From the NCBI RefSeq assembly GCF_963924675.1, contig NC_089239.1, forward strand, positions 3,895,001-3,959,000: a stretch of DNA of 64,000 nt, given 5' to 3'. Source of the DNA: Phocoena phocoena. Taxonomy: Eukaryota; Chordata; Mammalia; Artiodactyla; Phocoenidae. The notes beneath the pieces are model-generated. The model was not told where the DNA came from and did not search any database. It saw only the letters and a list, made by a program, of their open reading frames with translations. Below are positions 21,510 through 33,400 of this stretch, one piece after another; position 1 is the stretch's first letter; every line of letters starts with the position of its first letter. A program made the translations under genes and the position numbers.

Positions 21510-22559
21510 ATGACCAGGTGTTTGTCCAGCCCCGGCCTGAATGTCTTCCCAGCAGTGATCACCCATCACTCCTGCGAATGGATGTGAAAAGGCTCACTGG
21601 TCTCTGGGACACCTCCCTCCTTCCAGCTACGCCCGCCTTCTCCCTGCCTTCGGTTCAGAAGTTCAGTTACTGGGAATTAGCCCGGCCCTGGCGCTCCGTG
21701 ACCCTCCCAGTCAGAGCCCTGCCCTGGGAAGTGCATCTGGGAAGTGGGCGGTCAGTGATGCTGAGTGTATGCAATGGCAGGAGGAGAGCAGTAGGCGGCA
21801 GCACTGAGCTGCATGCATTCATTTTCACCCTCAGCAGGATCCTCGGACCCCCCAGGACTGTGGCCTTTGCATATTCCTCACTGGGCAGACAAGGATGCCC
21901 AGCTCCAGAACGGGGGCAGGTGCTCCAGAATCCTCACCTGGGGTTCCATCCGCCAGTGCTTCCACCAAGATTGGGCCACATTCTTGTACTTTGTGTGACC
22001 TCTTTGACGCCTTCAGGACATCCCCGTGGTGACCACTAAAAGTTCGTTCTGGGCCCTGATCACCTCTCTGCAGATGCAGGTCCAGCTGCACCTGTGCACC
22101 AATGCTGCAATGCTGGGGGCGGGGCTGGGCCAGGCTGGAGACTCTGCAGAGCGGACTTTGCTGTCGGGCTGGGGACGGGTTTGAGCGGCCTGGCTGGTGC
22201 TTGGGGTGCTGCTGGACTTTGCAAGAATGAAACCCCACTACTGCCCCCTGACGTCAGAGCCACTTCCTTTATATCATCCCCGCTAGGTGACTGGTGTTCA
22301 AAGCCTGAAGAGCCATGGATTCTAGAAAGCTGGTGTTCACCTTCCCCACCACTGCCTCTCCTCCCACACCCAGTTCATCCCCAGGTCTGCCGTATCGCCT
22401 CCCGAGTGCTTTGCAAGCCAGTCTGCTACTCAAGACCTCGGCTTCCTAAGCCTAGGCCAGCCCCGCTCCTCTGCCGCCGAGCACCCGTCCTGAGATGCAC
22501 TTGGACTTGGCACTTTGACCTGTTAAAAACCCTCACGCTCTCAGGATCCAGTCAGACCC
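21510..22559. other. No supported gene
   Basis: GC-rich unique-looking sequence with overlapping proline/serine-rich frames on both strands (for example 197 codons at 21446-22039). No domain, no splice structure I can defend. Confidence 0.5.
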
Positions 22560-22960
22560 CCTAACCTGTCACGCCAAGCCCACCAGGCCCTCCACTCCCA
22601 TCTCCTGCCACGCTCCAATTTTCTGCTCCAGCCACACCGTTTCCTGGACACTCTCCGCTTTTCTTGCCTCCGTGCCTTTGGCCGAGCTGGGTCCCCTGCC
22701 TGGAGTTCCATCCTCCTCCAGTCTCCAGCCCCACCTCCTCCTGGCTCACCTCTGCTTGTCCTTTCAGACTCAGCTCAGACATGGCCTCCAGGAAACCCGG
22801 CCAACTCTCCTGCTTCAGCCCCCGCTGTGCTCCCAGCTCTGTTATCAGCACGGCCCGTTGGGTGCTGGTGGTCACCAGAACGTGATCCCCTTGAGTCGCA
22901 GGCAACTCTCACCCGCATCTGGGGAACCCAGGAGCAGAGATGACCGATTGTAAGCACGGA
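22560..22960 (+). mobile_element. L2 LINE 3' fragment
   Basis: 'ttcttgcctccgtgcctttg', 'gtcccctgcctggagttcc' and 'tttcagactcagctcagaca' followed by 'tggcctccaggaaacccgg' is the conserved 3' coding and 3'UTR part of L2 in sense. Diverged and without an open frame. Confidence 0.75.
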
Positions 22961-23728
22961 CCGTTCCTACCTTTGACTAACTTTCTTTTCACCACTGCTT
23001 CCCGAGATCTAATCAAACCAAAATCCCTGGCGCTTCAGTTTAACCTTGTTCCATCAGCCCCATAGATGGAGAGCAGCTGCTTCGCATCTGCTGGAGTTTT
23101 AATATAAATGATGGACAGATTTTCCCTCTGTTAATGGCTAAATAAAAAGCCCCAGAAAGGAAGCGGCACCCCCTTCCCTGCATGGCAGGGGCCTGTGGAT
23201 GGCACCTCCCCCAGACACCTGTTATAATCACAGGGCCTCAAAAAGTGTGAGTCCCCCAGGGGTGACTGGGAGGACCCAGGAGGTGGGCTGGTGGCAGAGT
23301 CCATCTGATAGCATGACCCCTGATATCTCTAGGGTCTGATGCATCCTGGATGGGGGCCCGGGATGGGCAGGGTAGCCTTCGCCCCAGCCTGTTTGTGAGC
23401 AGAGTCTCAGGCTGGGTTTCCCTTCCCCACGCACCCACCTACCTGCCCACACTTGGCCTTGGAGTCCAGCTTCTGCTGGGGGGTAGAGGTTGAAGAGGGT
23501 ATGCCCTTTGCCCGGCCTTTTCTCCCCCTTCCCCAGGGCCCCAGTCTGCTTTGGGGCCGGGTTTGTAGACAGGTTTTCCTAAAACAGACCCCGGTGTGTA
23601 ATCCCCAGGGGATGCACCAGGAGGCAGGCAATGTGAGGGCGTGGATCGGGACTGATGGAGATGTAACAAACTACCTTCTGACGTCCGGTAGGAGGGGCCA
23701 CGCTGAGGGGGTCGGGAGGGGGAAGGAT
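22961..23728. other. No supported gene
   Basis: Unique-looking sequence, nothing recognised. Confidence 0.55.
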
Positions 23729-23856
23729 AGGGTTGCCAGATCTAGCAAATAAAAACACATGCGAATACTGCACAGGACATACTTACACCAAAACGTTACT
23801 CGTTATTTACCTGAAATTCAAATGTATGAGGCTTCCTGTATTTTCTCTGGCAATCC
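23729..23856. mobile_element. Palindromic MITE-like DNA transposon (MER53-like)
   Basis: Starts 'agggttgccagatctagc' and ends 'attttctctggcaatcct', giving terminal inverted repeats (AGGgTTGCCAGA / TCTGGCAAtCCT). The inner 'acaggacatacttac' and 'acctgaaattcaaatg' match the mirrored layout of a known mammalian palindromic element. The left half is partly deleted. The family name is from memory. Confidence 0.7.
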
Positions 23857-24344
23857 TGGTGGAGACGTCTCCCTTGAAGGGGGTGGGCCTTCCCGGTGTC
23901 AATCAATCCGAAGCAGGTCCTCATTCAGGAGAAAGGGATTGGGAAGCTGGGCCCAGGTACCAAGGTCGCTCCTCTTGGCTTTGCTTTCTTGGGGTTTCAG
24001 CTCTTTGGCCAGCCTGGCGGTAGGAGAAGTGGCCTCTGTCCCATTGATGCCGAGCAGAGCTAGGCAGGGAGCCCATGAGCTGGGTGTTAACCTCTGGGTT
24101 TCCTTCCCCCTTGTTGGCCCTAAGCCTTTAGTCTGAGGGCTGAGAGCATCGGGGGAGGGGCAGGGTGTGGTCCTTGAGGGGCAGCAGTAGCCATGGAGGC
24201 CCGCAGATGGGTGTGGGAAGTGGGTCCCAGGGAACCGAGTTCACTTGGGAACCACTTCTCTTTCCCTGCCTCTCTCGTCCCAGTGGGGAGCCCTCTTCTC
24301 TTTTCAGTCTTGGAAGATCTGGGCTTGAGTTTTAAAATAACTTT
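23857..24344. other. No supported gene
   Basis: Unique-looking sequence; nothing recognised. Confidence 0.55.
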
Positions 24345-24810
24345 TACTTAAAAAAAAAATTCAATAGCAGTAAAATCCACCTCTCTTTTTGTTCAGTCCT
24401 ATGAGTTGGGACAAATGCACGGAGTCCTGTGCCGTCCCAGTGAAGGTCAGAACAATGCCATCGCTCCCCAGATTCTTCCACGCTGCCCCTCACTGGCCAG
24501 ACCCTCCTCGACCCATACCCACAGCGCTGTTCTCCGCGCCTGGTTTCGCCTATAACCGGGATCGTGCCCAGTGCATCTGAAAGGCATCGGTGTCACTGGC
24601 TGTATCAGTGGTTCATTCCTGAGCAGTGATCCGCTGTATGGATGTGCCAGCGTTCATCCACTCGCCCGCCAAGGACATCTGGGTTGAGTCCAGTTTGGGG
24701 CCATTATAAATAAAGCCGCCATAAACATTCACGTATGGGTTTTTTGTGTGAACGGAGGTTTTCACTTACCTTGGACACATACCCACCAGTGGGCCTGCTA
24801 GCACCTGCTG
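24345..24810 (-). mobile_element. Old L1M 3' end
   Basis: 'gtatcagtggttcattcctg', 'ccgctgtatggatgtgccag', 'gtccagtttggggccattat' and 'ataaagccgccataaacatt' are the antisense end of an old L1M. The tail side is A-rich (24350-24360). Heavily diverged, no frame. Confidence 0.8.
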
Positions 24811-26335
24811 AGTCTATGTCTGACGTTATAAGAAGCTCTCGGGCCTGATGGTCATGGGGAACCCGGTGGTTACTCACAGTCTCCTGCACTTTTCGGTCGA
24901 TGGCACCGTATCGCCGTATAGCATTTTTCCAGATGGGGAGATGGAGACCCAGAAGGTCAAATGACCACTGCAGAGTTTTAGAGCCGATTGCGTCAGGGGC
25001 CAGGCCAGAGCCTGGGTGTCCCCCTCCCGGGTCACCTTTCTGCTCTGTCTTACACCCCCCCTTCGTCAGCTTCGGCTGCGACTTCATTCTCATGGGAGGC
25101 CCTTTGGGGACACACCTGCCAACCACCATGGAGCTTCAACATCCATTGATAAGGAATGTGACCAAAAGGATTAATCCATCTGGTGGAGAAAGCCAAGTGG
25201 TTGTGTAAACACGGCCACATCGATGAGCCAAACTGCTCTTCAAGGGTTATGAGGGGACCCCGGACACTGCCCTCGCCCTGGTTGGTTGGCAACGATGGAG
25301 TCACCTACAAAAGAATTCTTCTGTGATTCATCTACTAAATGATTCTTCTGAGATCTTCTCAAGCAGAATCCACACGGAACTGGTTTTCCGTGTTTTCCCT
25401 TGGGCACTGGTGACGTTTGCTTTGTCTCGTTCAGTTCTGACTCCATCGTACCCCAGCGCCTGGCTGTCATTTGGGACTTGTGTCCCGTCCCTGCAAGTTC
25501 GAGTCCCAGGCAGCACTTCCTTTATCTGTTCCAAGTTTAGAATCAAGACAGCAGGTCCTGATACTCCCTGGGAATCTTGCCTTGACTATAATCCCAGCTT
25601 TTGAACGTTTCCATGGAGGATTAATTGTTATTCTCACTGTCATTGTTATGTAGGTCATTTTTTCTTTGGAGCAGTTGATGGGATTTTATTATCTGTGGAA
25701 ATCAGCCATGCCAGAATGGAGAGTACTTTTGATTGACGATTTAGCTTAAAAATAGTTTCCTATTTCAATAATTCTCATCAGGAACAGACGACCCCAGAGA
25801 GCAACTGCTTACTTACCTGGTGGTCTGTGTACCTTGAAGAAATGTGTGTATTTTGAAGGAAAGGAGATGTGCTCTGGCAGCCTCGCATCGGGTGTATAGT
25901 GACTGTCCCAGCTTGACACACTTGCTTCTGCGTAGGGACCCGTAGTGTCCCTCAGGCCGAGAAGTCAGGTGATGGCCGAGTGGATGTTTCCAGTTGCATT
26001 CATGCAGGCACAAAATTAGATTCAACCAATATTGAGTACCCGCTGCGTGCCAGGCAGAACCTGCTAGGTACTTTCATTTATATTATCTGAGGAATATATG
26101 GGCAAGCGTATGGGAACCTCACTTATAAAAACAAAATGACTTGCCAGGTCAGGCTTTTCTTTGTAACACTCCAGTTTGGGGGATGGCAGTCCTTTGAACA
26201 GTGAGGTCCCCTAGTGCACTTCAAATGGAGAATCAAAATAGAATCTCAATTTTGGAAGACGATTTACGCTATGCTAGGGAACTCTAAATGCCAGATCTTG
26301 GAGAGTGGGGTAGACCAGGAGAAAGCAGAGCTTAG
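24811..26335. other. No supported gene; weak MIR-like pieces
   Basis: Unique-looking sequence. 'agatggggagatggagaccc' near 24930 and 'tattgagtacccgctgcgtg' near 26028 look like ends of antisense MIRs. The rest is unassigned. Confidence 0.5.
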
Positions 26336-26520
26336 GGAGAGGATTGGGACTCTGGAGTCGGATTGCCTGTGTTCAAAGCCAGCTCCATTCACTGCTTGCA
26401 TAGCCCTGAGAACTTAGCCTCTCTGAGCCTCAACTTCTGCGCCTGCAAAATGGGGATAGTGATGGTGCAGCCCCATGAGGATTGTTCTGTGATCCTCAGA
26501 AACACCGTCTAAGATCATGA
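26336..26520 (+). mobile_element. MIR SINE
   Basis: 'gactctggagtcggattgcc', 'tgtgttcaaagccagctcc', 'tctctgagcctcaacttctg' and 'cctgcaaaatggggatagtg' give nearly the whole MIR in sense. Confidence 0.9.
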
Positions 26521-26819
26521 AGCCACAGGAAGAAACAGCAGATGTTTTTTTTTCTGGGAGACACCGCAGTTGAGGTTTTCCCTTGAAGCCTTGTGAGGGA
26601 AGCTTCTGAAAAGCAGCTCACAGCTCTGGGAAGGTGCTTCCCCCAAATGCCCCTGCTATGTAAACAGTGGTCCCCACAGGAGGCGGAGGAGGCCGGGAGG
26701 GGACATCAGCGAGATGGTGGCAGGCTGAGCAGTGAGCGGGGGACCGTCCCCCCCGAGCCCCCCACTAACGGTTCTAAAGACCGGTCAAGATAGGATTAAT
26801 TTCATTTGATCTTAAGCAG

Positions 26820-27010
26820 TGAGCCCGTCCTCTGCTTGCGGCCAGTGGGACCCAGAAGGCCCAGCGGCCGCCAGGAGGCGCTGCGGGGAGGCCTGCGCCG
26901 GGCGGAGGGGCGCTGCTGGACCGGAGCGGGGACGGGGGCGGGGGGCCTGGGTCTCTGCGGTCGGCCAAGTGATGGGGAACCGCTCCTCCCCCTGTCGTTT
27001 TCGAGGTTCT
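26820..27010. promoter_or_regulatory. CpG-dense GC-rich cluster, candidate CpG island
   Basis: I count about 19-20 CpG dinucleotides in roughly 185 bp, far above the surrounding DNA, with G+C near 75% by eye. It holds a GC-box-like 'gacgggggcggggggc' at about 26930. No repeat family I know explains it. A short CpG island can mark a promoter or enhancer, or a GC-rich exon. No start codon with a convincing frame or paired splice sites were found, so its role is inferred only. Confidence 0.5.
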
Positions 27011-27589
27011 CCAGGAGGAGGGGCAGCCCTCCAGCACCTCCCCCCTCCCCTCCCGTTTTGCAAAACTCCTGCCCCCAAAGTCTCCAGCTTTGCGTGGAAC
27101 AGTTAAAGGGAAATGAAAAGTAACTGTCTCACCAAAATGTCAAGGGCTGCGGAGCACGCGTGAGAAACAACGCCTATTTTTGTTACCAGTGCCCTCTCCG
27201 CAGCCCTGGGAGCAGGACTAATCTAATAACAGTTGCACCCAAGGGCATTTCAGTGCCCCTGTTTGCAGGACAGATAGCGTGGGTATAAGACTCACCACAG
27301 AGGAACAAACAAAATGCACTTGGAGCACAGAGCAGGTTCATTCCATCTGGTGGTGGTGGGGATGATATAATTACAAGGAAAGAAAGGTTTCCTGGAGGAG
27401 GTGACATCTGGGGTGTGCCTGGGTGGCTGTTTCAGGGAAGGGAGTCGGGCAGGACTTAGAGGCTGGTGTCCTCAGATGGAGCCTGCACCTCTGTCGCCAC
27501 ATCACACCCCTCGGACAGCACTTTGAAATCTGGAACATGAGATGGGGAAGGTGGAGAAGGTATTTCGTAGAATGTTGGAAGGAGGCTGC
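27011..27589. other. No supported gene; faint L2
   Basis: 'gaaaggtttcctggaggagg' with 'tgacatctggggtg' at 27383-27417 resembles antisense L2. Otherwise unassigned. Confidence 0.5.
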
Positions 27590-27670
27590 CATGCATGTAT
27601 GAAAAAGGAAAAGTAGCTCAGAGAGGTAAAGTGATGTGTCCAAGTCACACAGCTAACTAAGCAAGTGCAG
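27590..27670 (-). mobile_element. MIR SINE fragment
   Basis: 'gctcagagaggtaaagtgat' followed by 'gtccaagtcacacagctaac' is the antisense MIR centre. Confidence 0.8.
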
Positions 27671-28509
27671 GGTCAGGGGTGGGGTGCACGGGGAGGAATG
27701 GCAGAGGGTCTGGAGGGAAGGGGGAGCACCCAGACTTCCTGTTTCTTTGTCACCCGGCACACAGCCTTTAATGTGAAAATGAGCATTAAACATCAATGGA
27801 TGGAAAACTGATAACTCCAAGTGGATGCCGAGGTCTGGAATTAAAATCCGCCCCACCCCTCCCCTGGTGAGCTAGGGAGGAAGTGTTCCATTTAGTTTCT
27901 GCCGCCCTGGGACAGCACCGGACTCATGAATTATCTTGGTCCGTTATCACTAATAGGCGAGTTGCAGCAAGCGGGGCCTGGGCTCTTTCTTGCTCCAGCT
28001 GGGGGTGGGGGAGGAATCTTTGTGTGGGAGTGGGAGGGAATAACCTTTGCAAAATAGGGTCAGAAAAATGCTACTTCAATGTTAGCAAATGACTCTTAAT
28101 TTGCAATCCCATCGAGCCTAAATTTTCTTTTGATGACCTTTTTATTTTATTCATTTTTAAGTTTTGAAGAGAGTATGAGAAGGAGAGCTTGCACCTCATT
28201 ATTTCTTTGCTTGAACCGGTCCAGCTCTGGGATGGCCCACCCTCGGGAAACTCCAGCCCAGAAAGGTCCAGGACGGTTCTTGTTATCGAACCATGTTATG
28301 TCTCCTCCACCGGCCAAGGGAAGGGCTGAATTAGGAAAATACAAGATGTGAGCCCCATACTTTTCTAGCATCAACTTGACAGAAGTGTTTTTACCATGAA
28401 ATTGGTGTTTATTCCCGACTTCTGGTGGCGTCCCTGAGAATTTCCACTTCTGTGTACAAACAACAGAGGGCAGGGGGAGTAATGGAATTCGCAAAATACG
28501 AAGCTGTCT
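27671..28509. other. No supported gene
   Basis: Unique-looking. A 129-codon minus-strand frame (28147-28536) has no recognised domain and runs into the L2 fragment. Confidence 0.5.
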
Positions 28510-28770
28510 GAAAATCAGCAAATACTCATTCAGCACCTACTATGCGTGAGGCACAGTTGCTGACCTTTAGGGGCTTATATTAATTCCAGGGACATAAGAC
28601 CAATTCAACTAGAAAAGACAAGATGCTAGACGAAGCACTGAATTATGCAATCTGTATAACAAAGGCAGAACATACTGACTGGAATGAAATTAATACAGAC
28701 TGGGATTATCAGGCAAGGCTTTACAGGGCCGGGATAAAGGTAGGGGGAAACTTAGATGGATGGAGGGGAG
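28510..28770 (-). mobile_element. L2 LINE 3' fragment
   Basis: 'cattcagcacctactatgcg', 'ttaggggcttatattaattc' and 'caggcaaggctttacagg' follow the antisense L2 3' end into its coding end. Confidence 0.65.
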
Positions 28771-28829
28771 GGGAGGGGAATTTGAGAGCAGTACGCCTGA
28801 GATGCAGAGGCAAGAATAAGAGTGATGTG

Positions 28830-29085
28830 TTTATTGTGGGAGTGAGGCTGGAAAAAAAAAATCACAGGGTACAAACTATTATACATGGTATAAATCCAAT
28901 TTTGAAAGAATATGTTTTATTCATATGCAAGAAAAAACTGCAAGCAAAGGTATCAAAATATAAACAATGCTTGTCACATGATGGAGGGATGATGGGTGAT
29001 TTTTAGTTTCCCTTTTTTACTTCTTGGTATTTTTTTGTTTATAATGAAATGACTTAGTCTTATAGCCAGAAAAAAGGAACAAAAC
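28830..29085 (+). mobile_element. L1M 3'UTR fragment
   Basis: 'acatggtataaatccaattt', 'tgatggagggatgatgggtg' followed by 'atttttagtttccc' and 'atttttttgtttataatg' reproduce the sense 3'UTR end of an old L1. Compare 45919-46090 in this window. Confidence 0.65.
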
Positions 29086-29550
29086 GCTGTCTTCCTTATT
29101 AAGAGAGGGATGTACTCATGTACCTGTGGCCAACACCTGGCCGCCCAGGGAGGGTGTGCCTGGGATCACGCAGACCAGCACTGGACAGATGTGTGCGTGG
29201 ACAGCCTGGCCCCAGCGGCGGGGAGGTGAGGGCCAGTGGGTGGCGTGGAGAGGGCAGTGCCCTGCAGGCTGCATTTACCTCCTGTCCAGCAGTTGGGGGA
29301 GGCGGGGGGGACTGGGGAGGACCAGCTCAGAGGCGGTCACAGTGAATGATTCAGAACCAAGGGAACGAGAGCCTCGGCCCCAGTGTGTCATGGACAGTGA
29401 GATAACTGGATGGGCCAGAGAAAACCTTTTCTAGAAAAATAGGGCAATTGTACAGACAAGAAAGGGAGGATAAAGCATCTAACAGTGGGCTGTCCGGAGC
29501 ACTGAGAGGCCCTGAGATGACCTTTTCCATCCCTAGGATTGGATGCCCTC
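29086..29550. other. No supported gene
   Basis: GC-rich unique sequence with a G-run cluster at about 29285-29310 (runs of 5, 6 and 4 G). Confidence 0.5.
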
Positions 29551-30091
29551 TGTCGGGGAGGGAAAATCCCCCACTACTCATCTTGAGTGCTTGTGGCTGG
29601 ACTAATAATAAAATTGACACAAGATGGACAAACAGGAGAAAAAAGAAACAAATCTCAACTCGTGCCCACCGAGGGCTCATAGAAATGGGGCCTAAGAAGT
29701 GGCCAAAGCAGGAAGCTTTTATACTTTTTAGACAAGGAAACGTTAAAATTGTGAGGAATTGACAGGACAAAGAAACTTAGGGTTTGGGGGCTCAGTTAGT
29801 GAAGAATCAGAGTTCTTCACTGGCCTCAGGGTCATCACTTAAAGAGGCACCAGGGTTTGTTTATACAGGATTCTCGGCCCCAATTCCCCAACATTGGCGA
29901 CAAGGGTGTCCTTCTACATCCAGGTATGGGGAGGACACCTTTCACATGGAAGATTTATGTCCTGCTTTCAGGGAAACAGAGAGGAGGGTCAGCGTGTGCC
30001 TCTTGCATTTCTCAGGTAACTTTAATTCAAAGTAACCAATATGCCATGGAGGCGTATTTGGGGGCTGCCCTGAGCCCCAAAACCTCCATCA
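29551..30091 (-). mobile_element. Probable ERV solo LTR
   Basis: On the minus strand about 540 bp begins TGATGGAGG and ends CCGACA (TG...CA). It contains a TATA box as TATAAAAGC (plus-strand 'gcttttatac' at about 29716), correctly placed in the 3' half as in LTRs. The flanks do not show a clear short duplication, so both ends and the family are uncertain. No internal retroviral genes seen. Confidence 0.5.
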
Positions 30092-31075
30092 GCAAGTGGT
30101 GAGAGTTCCCAAGTTTCTGGGTGTCTTTGGGTTGGGAACGATGGATCCATGATCGCTGCAGGCAGGACTGGGGTGAGATCCCATCACTCTGTCCCAAAGT
30201 CCCGCCTGGAAAGGTGGTGGTTCCCTGGTGCCGAGCGCCTGCCTAGGACTCCGGGAACCTCTGCTTGGCCAGCGGGACAGCTTTGACCACACGGGTGGCC
30301 CTGAGTGTGGGGGGGCACATCAAGAGGGCCCTGGGGCGGTGCATGGCCATTTCCAGGCGCGGAAGGGCAACCTCACCGCATTTTGCTAAGGACAGAATCA
30401 GCGCTAATGCCACCGCTCACTTAACCGGGACTCACCCATCCAGCGACCCGAGAAACATTAGATTTTCCCTGGTAAACGTCACTGATTTCCGTCCCTGGGG
30501 GGCTGGAGGTGGTTTCCCCACCCAGAATAAGGGGTCCAGTCGGTGAACACCTCTGTGTGAGTGTGATTAACCAAAAACGTGACCCCCAAGGTCAATTCTG
30601 GGGGGACAGAGACTGGACTCAGTTTTGCAACTTACAAACAATTGCAATGGAAGATGAATAGCGTGTTGGTCACTTACGTTCATAGAAGGATTTCTATGTA
30701 TCTCGTCCCAAGGACAAGAGCGCCGTGAACTCCAGAAGCCCGTGGAACAGAGAACCAGACTGGCTGCAGCGGTCACCCCAGCTACTCTGCTGGGGATTGG
30801 TGAAATTGACCGCACTTTCTCGCCCCGCCCACTGATGACCCGTGAGAGGCAAGAAGCGGGGGCTTGAGGTGTTCACCCTTGAGGAGACGCATGGCTGGAG
30901 CCTGGGCACACGGTCCCAGGCCTCACAGCGGGTCTGTAGCCAGCCCTCTGCACACACAGCTACCTGTGGATGGAGCTGGGAGGGTCGGGAGGGTCTTTCG
31001 CATAAATTCCTACCCAGACGCCTCCACAACTAAACTCCCTGGGATGCGATGCAGGAGAATCCCACTCTGTTCTGA
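30092..31075. other. No supported gene
   Basis: Unassigned. It could include decayed internal sequence belonging to the neighbouring LTR-like segment, but I see no retroviral protein motif. Confidence 0.5.
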
Positions 31076-31205
31076 ACTCTGTGGTCTAGAGCTGAAGCCT
31101 TCTGGAGTGGGGATTCGAGACAGAACCCCCCCTGTCCTGGACTCTGTGGTCTAGAGCTGAAGCCTTCTGGAGCGGGGATTCGAGACAGAGCCCCCCCTGT
31201 CCTGG
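31076..31205. repeat. 65-bp tandem duplication, two copies
   Basis: The unit starts 'actctgtggtctagagctg'. Copies lie at 31076-31140 and 31141-31205, 63 of 65 positions identical by my reading. Both differences are transitions. The high identity points to a recent event. Mirrored peptides in the minus-strand frame 31030-31212 are its shadow. Confidence 0.95.
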
Positions 31206-31709
31206 ACACCAAGCCGGCCTTCTAGGGGAGAACCCGTTGAGGCGTCTGTGACATGTTTTTATGCCTCATTTCTCAAAGCACAGTATCCCTCATTGCTCTG
31301 TCTAATAACAGAGCAGTGGGTTCTTTCAAGAGATAGTGAAATAGAAACAATAGGAATTTGCAAAGTCTGAAAATGATTTTGCAAAGGAATCATTTTTCAT
31401 GTAGCTGGTACTGACATCTTTCTGGGGAAGTGAAGGGATTTCCCTCTATAGTATAATTCATCGTGGCACAGAGAGCATAGTAGGCGCTTTATAGATATCT
31501 GTTGTGTGGATGAGTTAATGAAGCAACGTGATCAAAATGATGTAATAGTAAGACATTTTTTAAGTTTAAAAATACTTCACTTCTTCACTGGTAAAATACT
31601 AGACGCTGCTTAGGGATACATACATATGTTATAAAGATGTATAGACGTGTGTGGAGTGATAAATACCAAATAAATATGATTGGTTGGGAGGAAGTTGCAT
31701 TTAACTGTT
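31206..31709. other. No supported gene
   Basis: AT-rich unique-looking sequence, nothing recognised. Confidence 0.55.
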
Positions 31710-31726
31710 TCCAATGTTTTATTTCT

Positions 31727-31933
31727 TTTTTTTTTTTTTTGCGGTATGTGGGCCTCTCACTGCTGTGGCCTCTCCCGTTGCGGAGCACAGGCTCCAGACG
31801 CGCAGGCTCAGCGGCCATGGCTCACGGGCCCAGCCGCTCCGCAGCATGTGGGATCCTCCCAGACCAGGGCACGAACCCGTGTCCTCTGCATCGGCAGGCG
31901 GACTCTCAGCCACTGGCACCACCAGGGAAGCCC
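31727..31933 (-). mobile_element. CHR-2-type SINE
   Basis: T run, then 'gcggtatgtgggcctctcac', ending 'caccaccagggaagccc'. Target-site duplication 'tccaatgttttatttct' at 31710-31726 and 31934-31950, no mismatch. A one-base change near the head ('cactggcaccaccagg' instead of 'cactgcgccaccagg') marks this copy. Confidence 0.96.
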
Positions 31934-31950
31934 TCCAATGTTTTATTTCT

Positions 31951-32389
31951 TGAGCTGAGTATTGGATATATAGCTGTGTATCATACTTTTCTGTATCCTC
32001 TTTGGGCATGTCTTCAGTGTTGTAGGATACATTTGAAATATAAATGAAACTACAGGTAAAAGATATCTCTAACATAAAGATTGCTTCACTGGAGAAAAAT
32101 TGGAGGGCGGGAAAGTTGAGTAAATTTGTCTGTTTCTCCCCAAAGTTGGGCACTTTTTTCTCAAGTTGCTCCTAGCCCCACTCCCTTCCTTATCTACACC
32201 AACCACTTCTCTGTCCCTAGATTGTCCCTTCCAGCGTTTCTAAGTTATTATATCTTCAACCACCGGCTAGAAGAAAAATACTTCCATGCATCAAGTTGGG
32301 GGCTCTTGATATGATCTGAGCGGCTTCGTTTCTTCCAGACACCACCTTCTAAATGAAAAGACCATGCGTTGTACGTGACAGGGGACAGA
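31951..32389. other. No supported gene
   Basis: Unique-looking, AT-rich; nothing recognised. Confidence 0.55.
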
Positions 32390-32580
32390 CGTTGTTGGCT
32401 GGGCACCAGTTCTGTGCCCACATGGCACCTGTTACCTCACTTAATCCTTGTAACAGCCTGAGACGTAGGTATTAGCTTTCCTACTTTATAGATGAGCAAT
32501 GGAGCTTGGTGGTCCTCAGCAGCTTGCCCAGGATAAGTCACCCCTGGGCGGTCCCCAGTCACAGTCTGTGGTTTCCAAAC
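32390..32580 (-). mobile_element. MIR SINE
   Basis: 'gttacctcacttaatccttg', 'taacagcctgagacgtaggt', 'ctactttatagatgagcaat' and 'agcagcttgcccaggataag' give a long antisense MIR. Confidence 0.88.
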
Positions 32581-33239
32581 TGGGGTCCATGTATCCCCAT
32601 CGGTGTGCAAGAAGATGCAGGAAGAAGATATCTATCCTTTAACAGTTTCTATCTCATTGTGTGCTTTATAATGTACATAATGCATTGGTACACTAGTACA
32701 CGTGTAAGATTTATGGGTAAAGAATTAGCCAGATGTTGAAGGTATATGCTCAAAAATACTTGTATTAATAGAAGCAGGCAATTGAAAAAGTTTGGAGGCT
32801 TTGCAAAGTCTACTCAACTGCACTGATCCATCTTGTTTCCAATCAGCTGCTGTGTTAGCACACGCGTGTGAAATGAGTCCAAGTCTTCTTGTCCAGACAC
32901 ATGTTCTCCCTGGTGCTGAGAACATTGGATGTGAGGTCACAGAGACACTCTGGGGAATGTCGGTGAAATCCTGAAAAGTTGGGGAGGAAAACTGGAGGCG
33001 GGTAGATGTCTCACTTTTCAAGAAAGCAGATTTCACAGTGCCACATTCCTGGAAAAAACATTTAGCATGGATTATTAAGCAGATGGTTTATGACCAGTTA
33101 GGGGAAATCACGGTCTCTGGCAGCTGGCATGGGTTTAGCGGGAATGAATCCACCCAGCTGAATTCCTTTGCTTCTTCATACTCGACAACGGCTTGTTGGG
33201 AGAAATTGTTCGTTCATTCATTTCTTCAGGCATGCATAC
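32581..33239. other. No supported gene
   Basis: Unique-looking sequence. 'ccaaactggggtccatgtat' at 32575 may begin a decayed DNA transposon, but I cannot place it. Confidence 0.5.
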
Positions 33240-33400
33240 ATGGTCCACTTGACAGGTAATGTGCGAGCATCTACTGTGCTTAAGATCTCATGCTTGGATG
33301 ACATCTAATGATGAATCTGTTGGAATCTCTGCCCCCAAAGAGCTTTCCTTTTAATAAAGGAGACCAACATGTACACAAATACCTCTAATAAAATAGAGTA
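33240..33400 (-). mobile_element. L2-like fragment
   Basis: 'gcgagcatctactgtgctta', 'ctctgcccccaaagagcttt' and 'aataaaggagaccaacatgt' follow the antisense L2 3' end. Confidence 0.55.

Noticed and set aside
21446..22039. 197-codon proline-rich frame
   Set aside because: Begins at the poly(C) tract in GC-rich DNA; no homology recognised and no splice context.
32575..32760. Possible DNA transposon starting 'ccaaactggggtccatg'
   Set aside because: Only one end looks familiar and no opposite inverted repeat was found.
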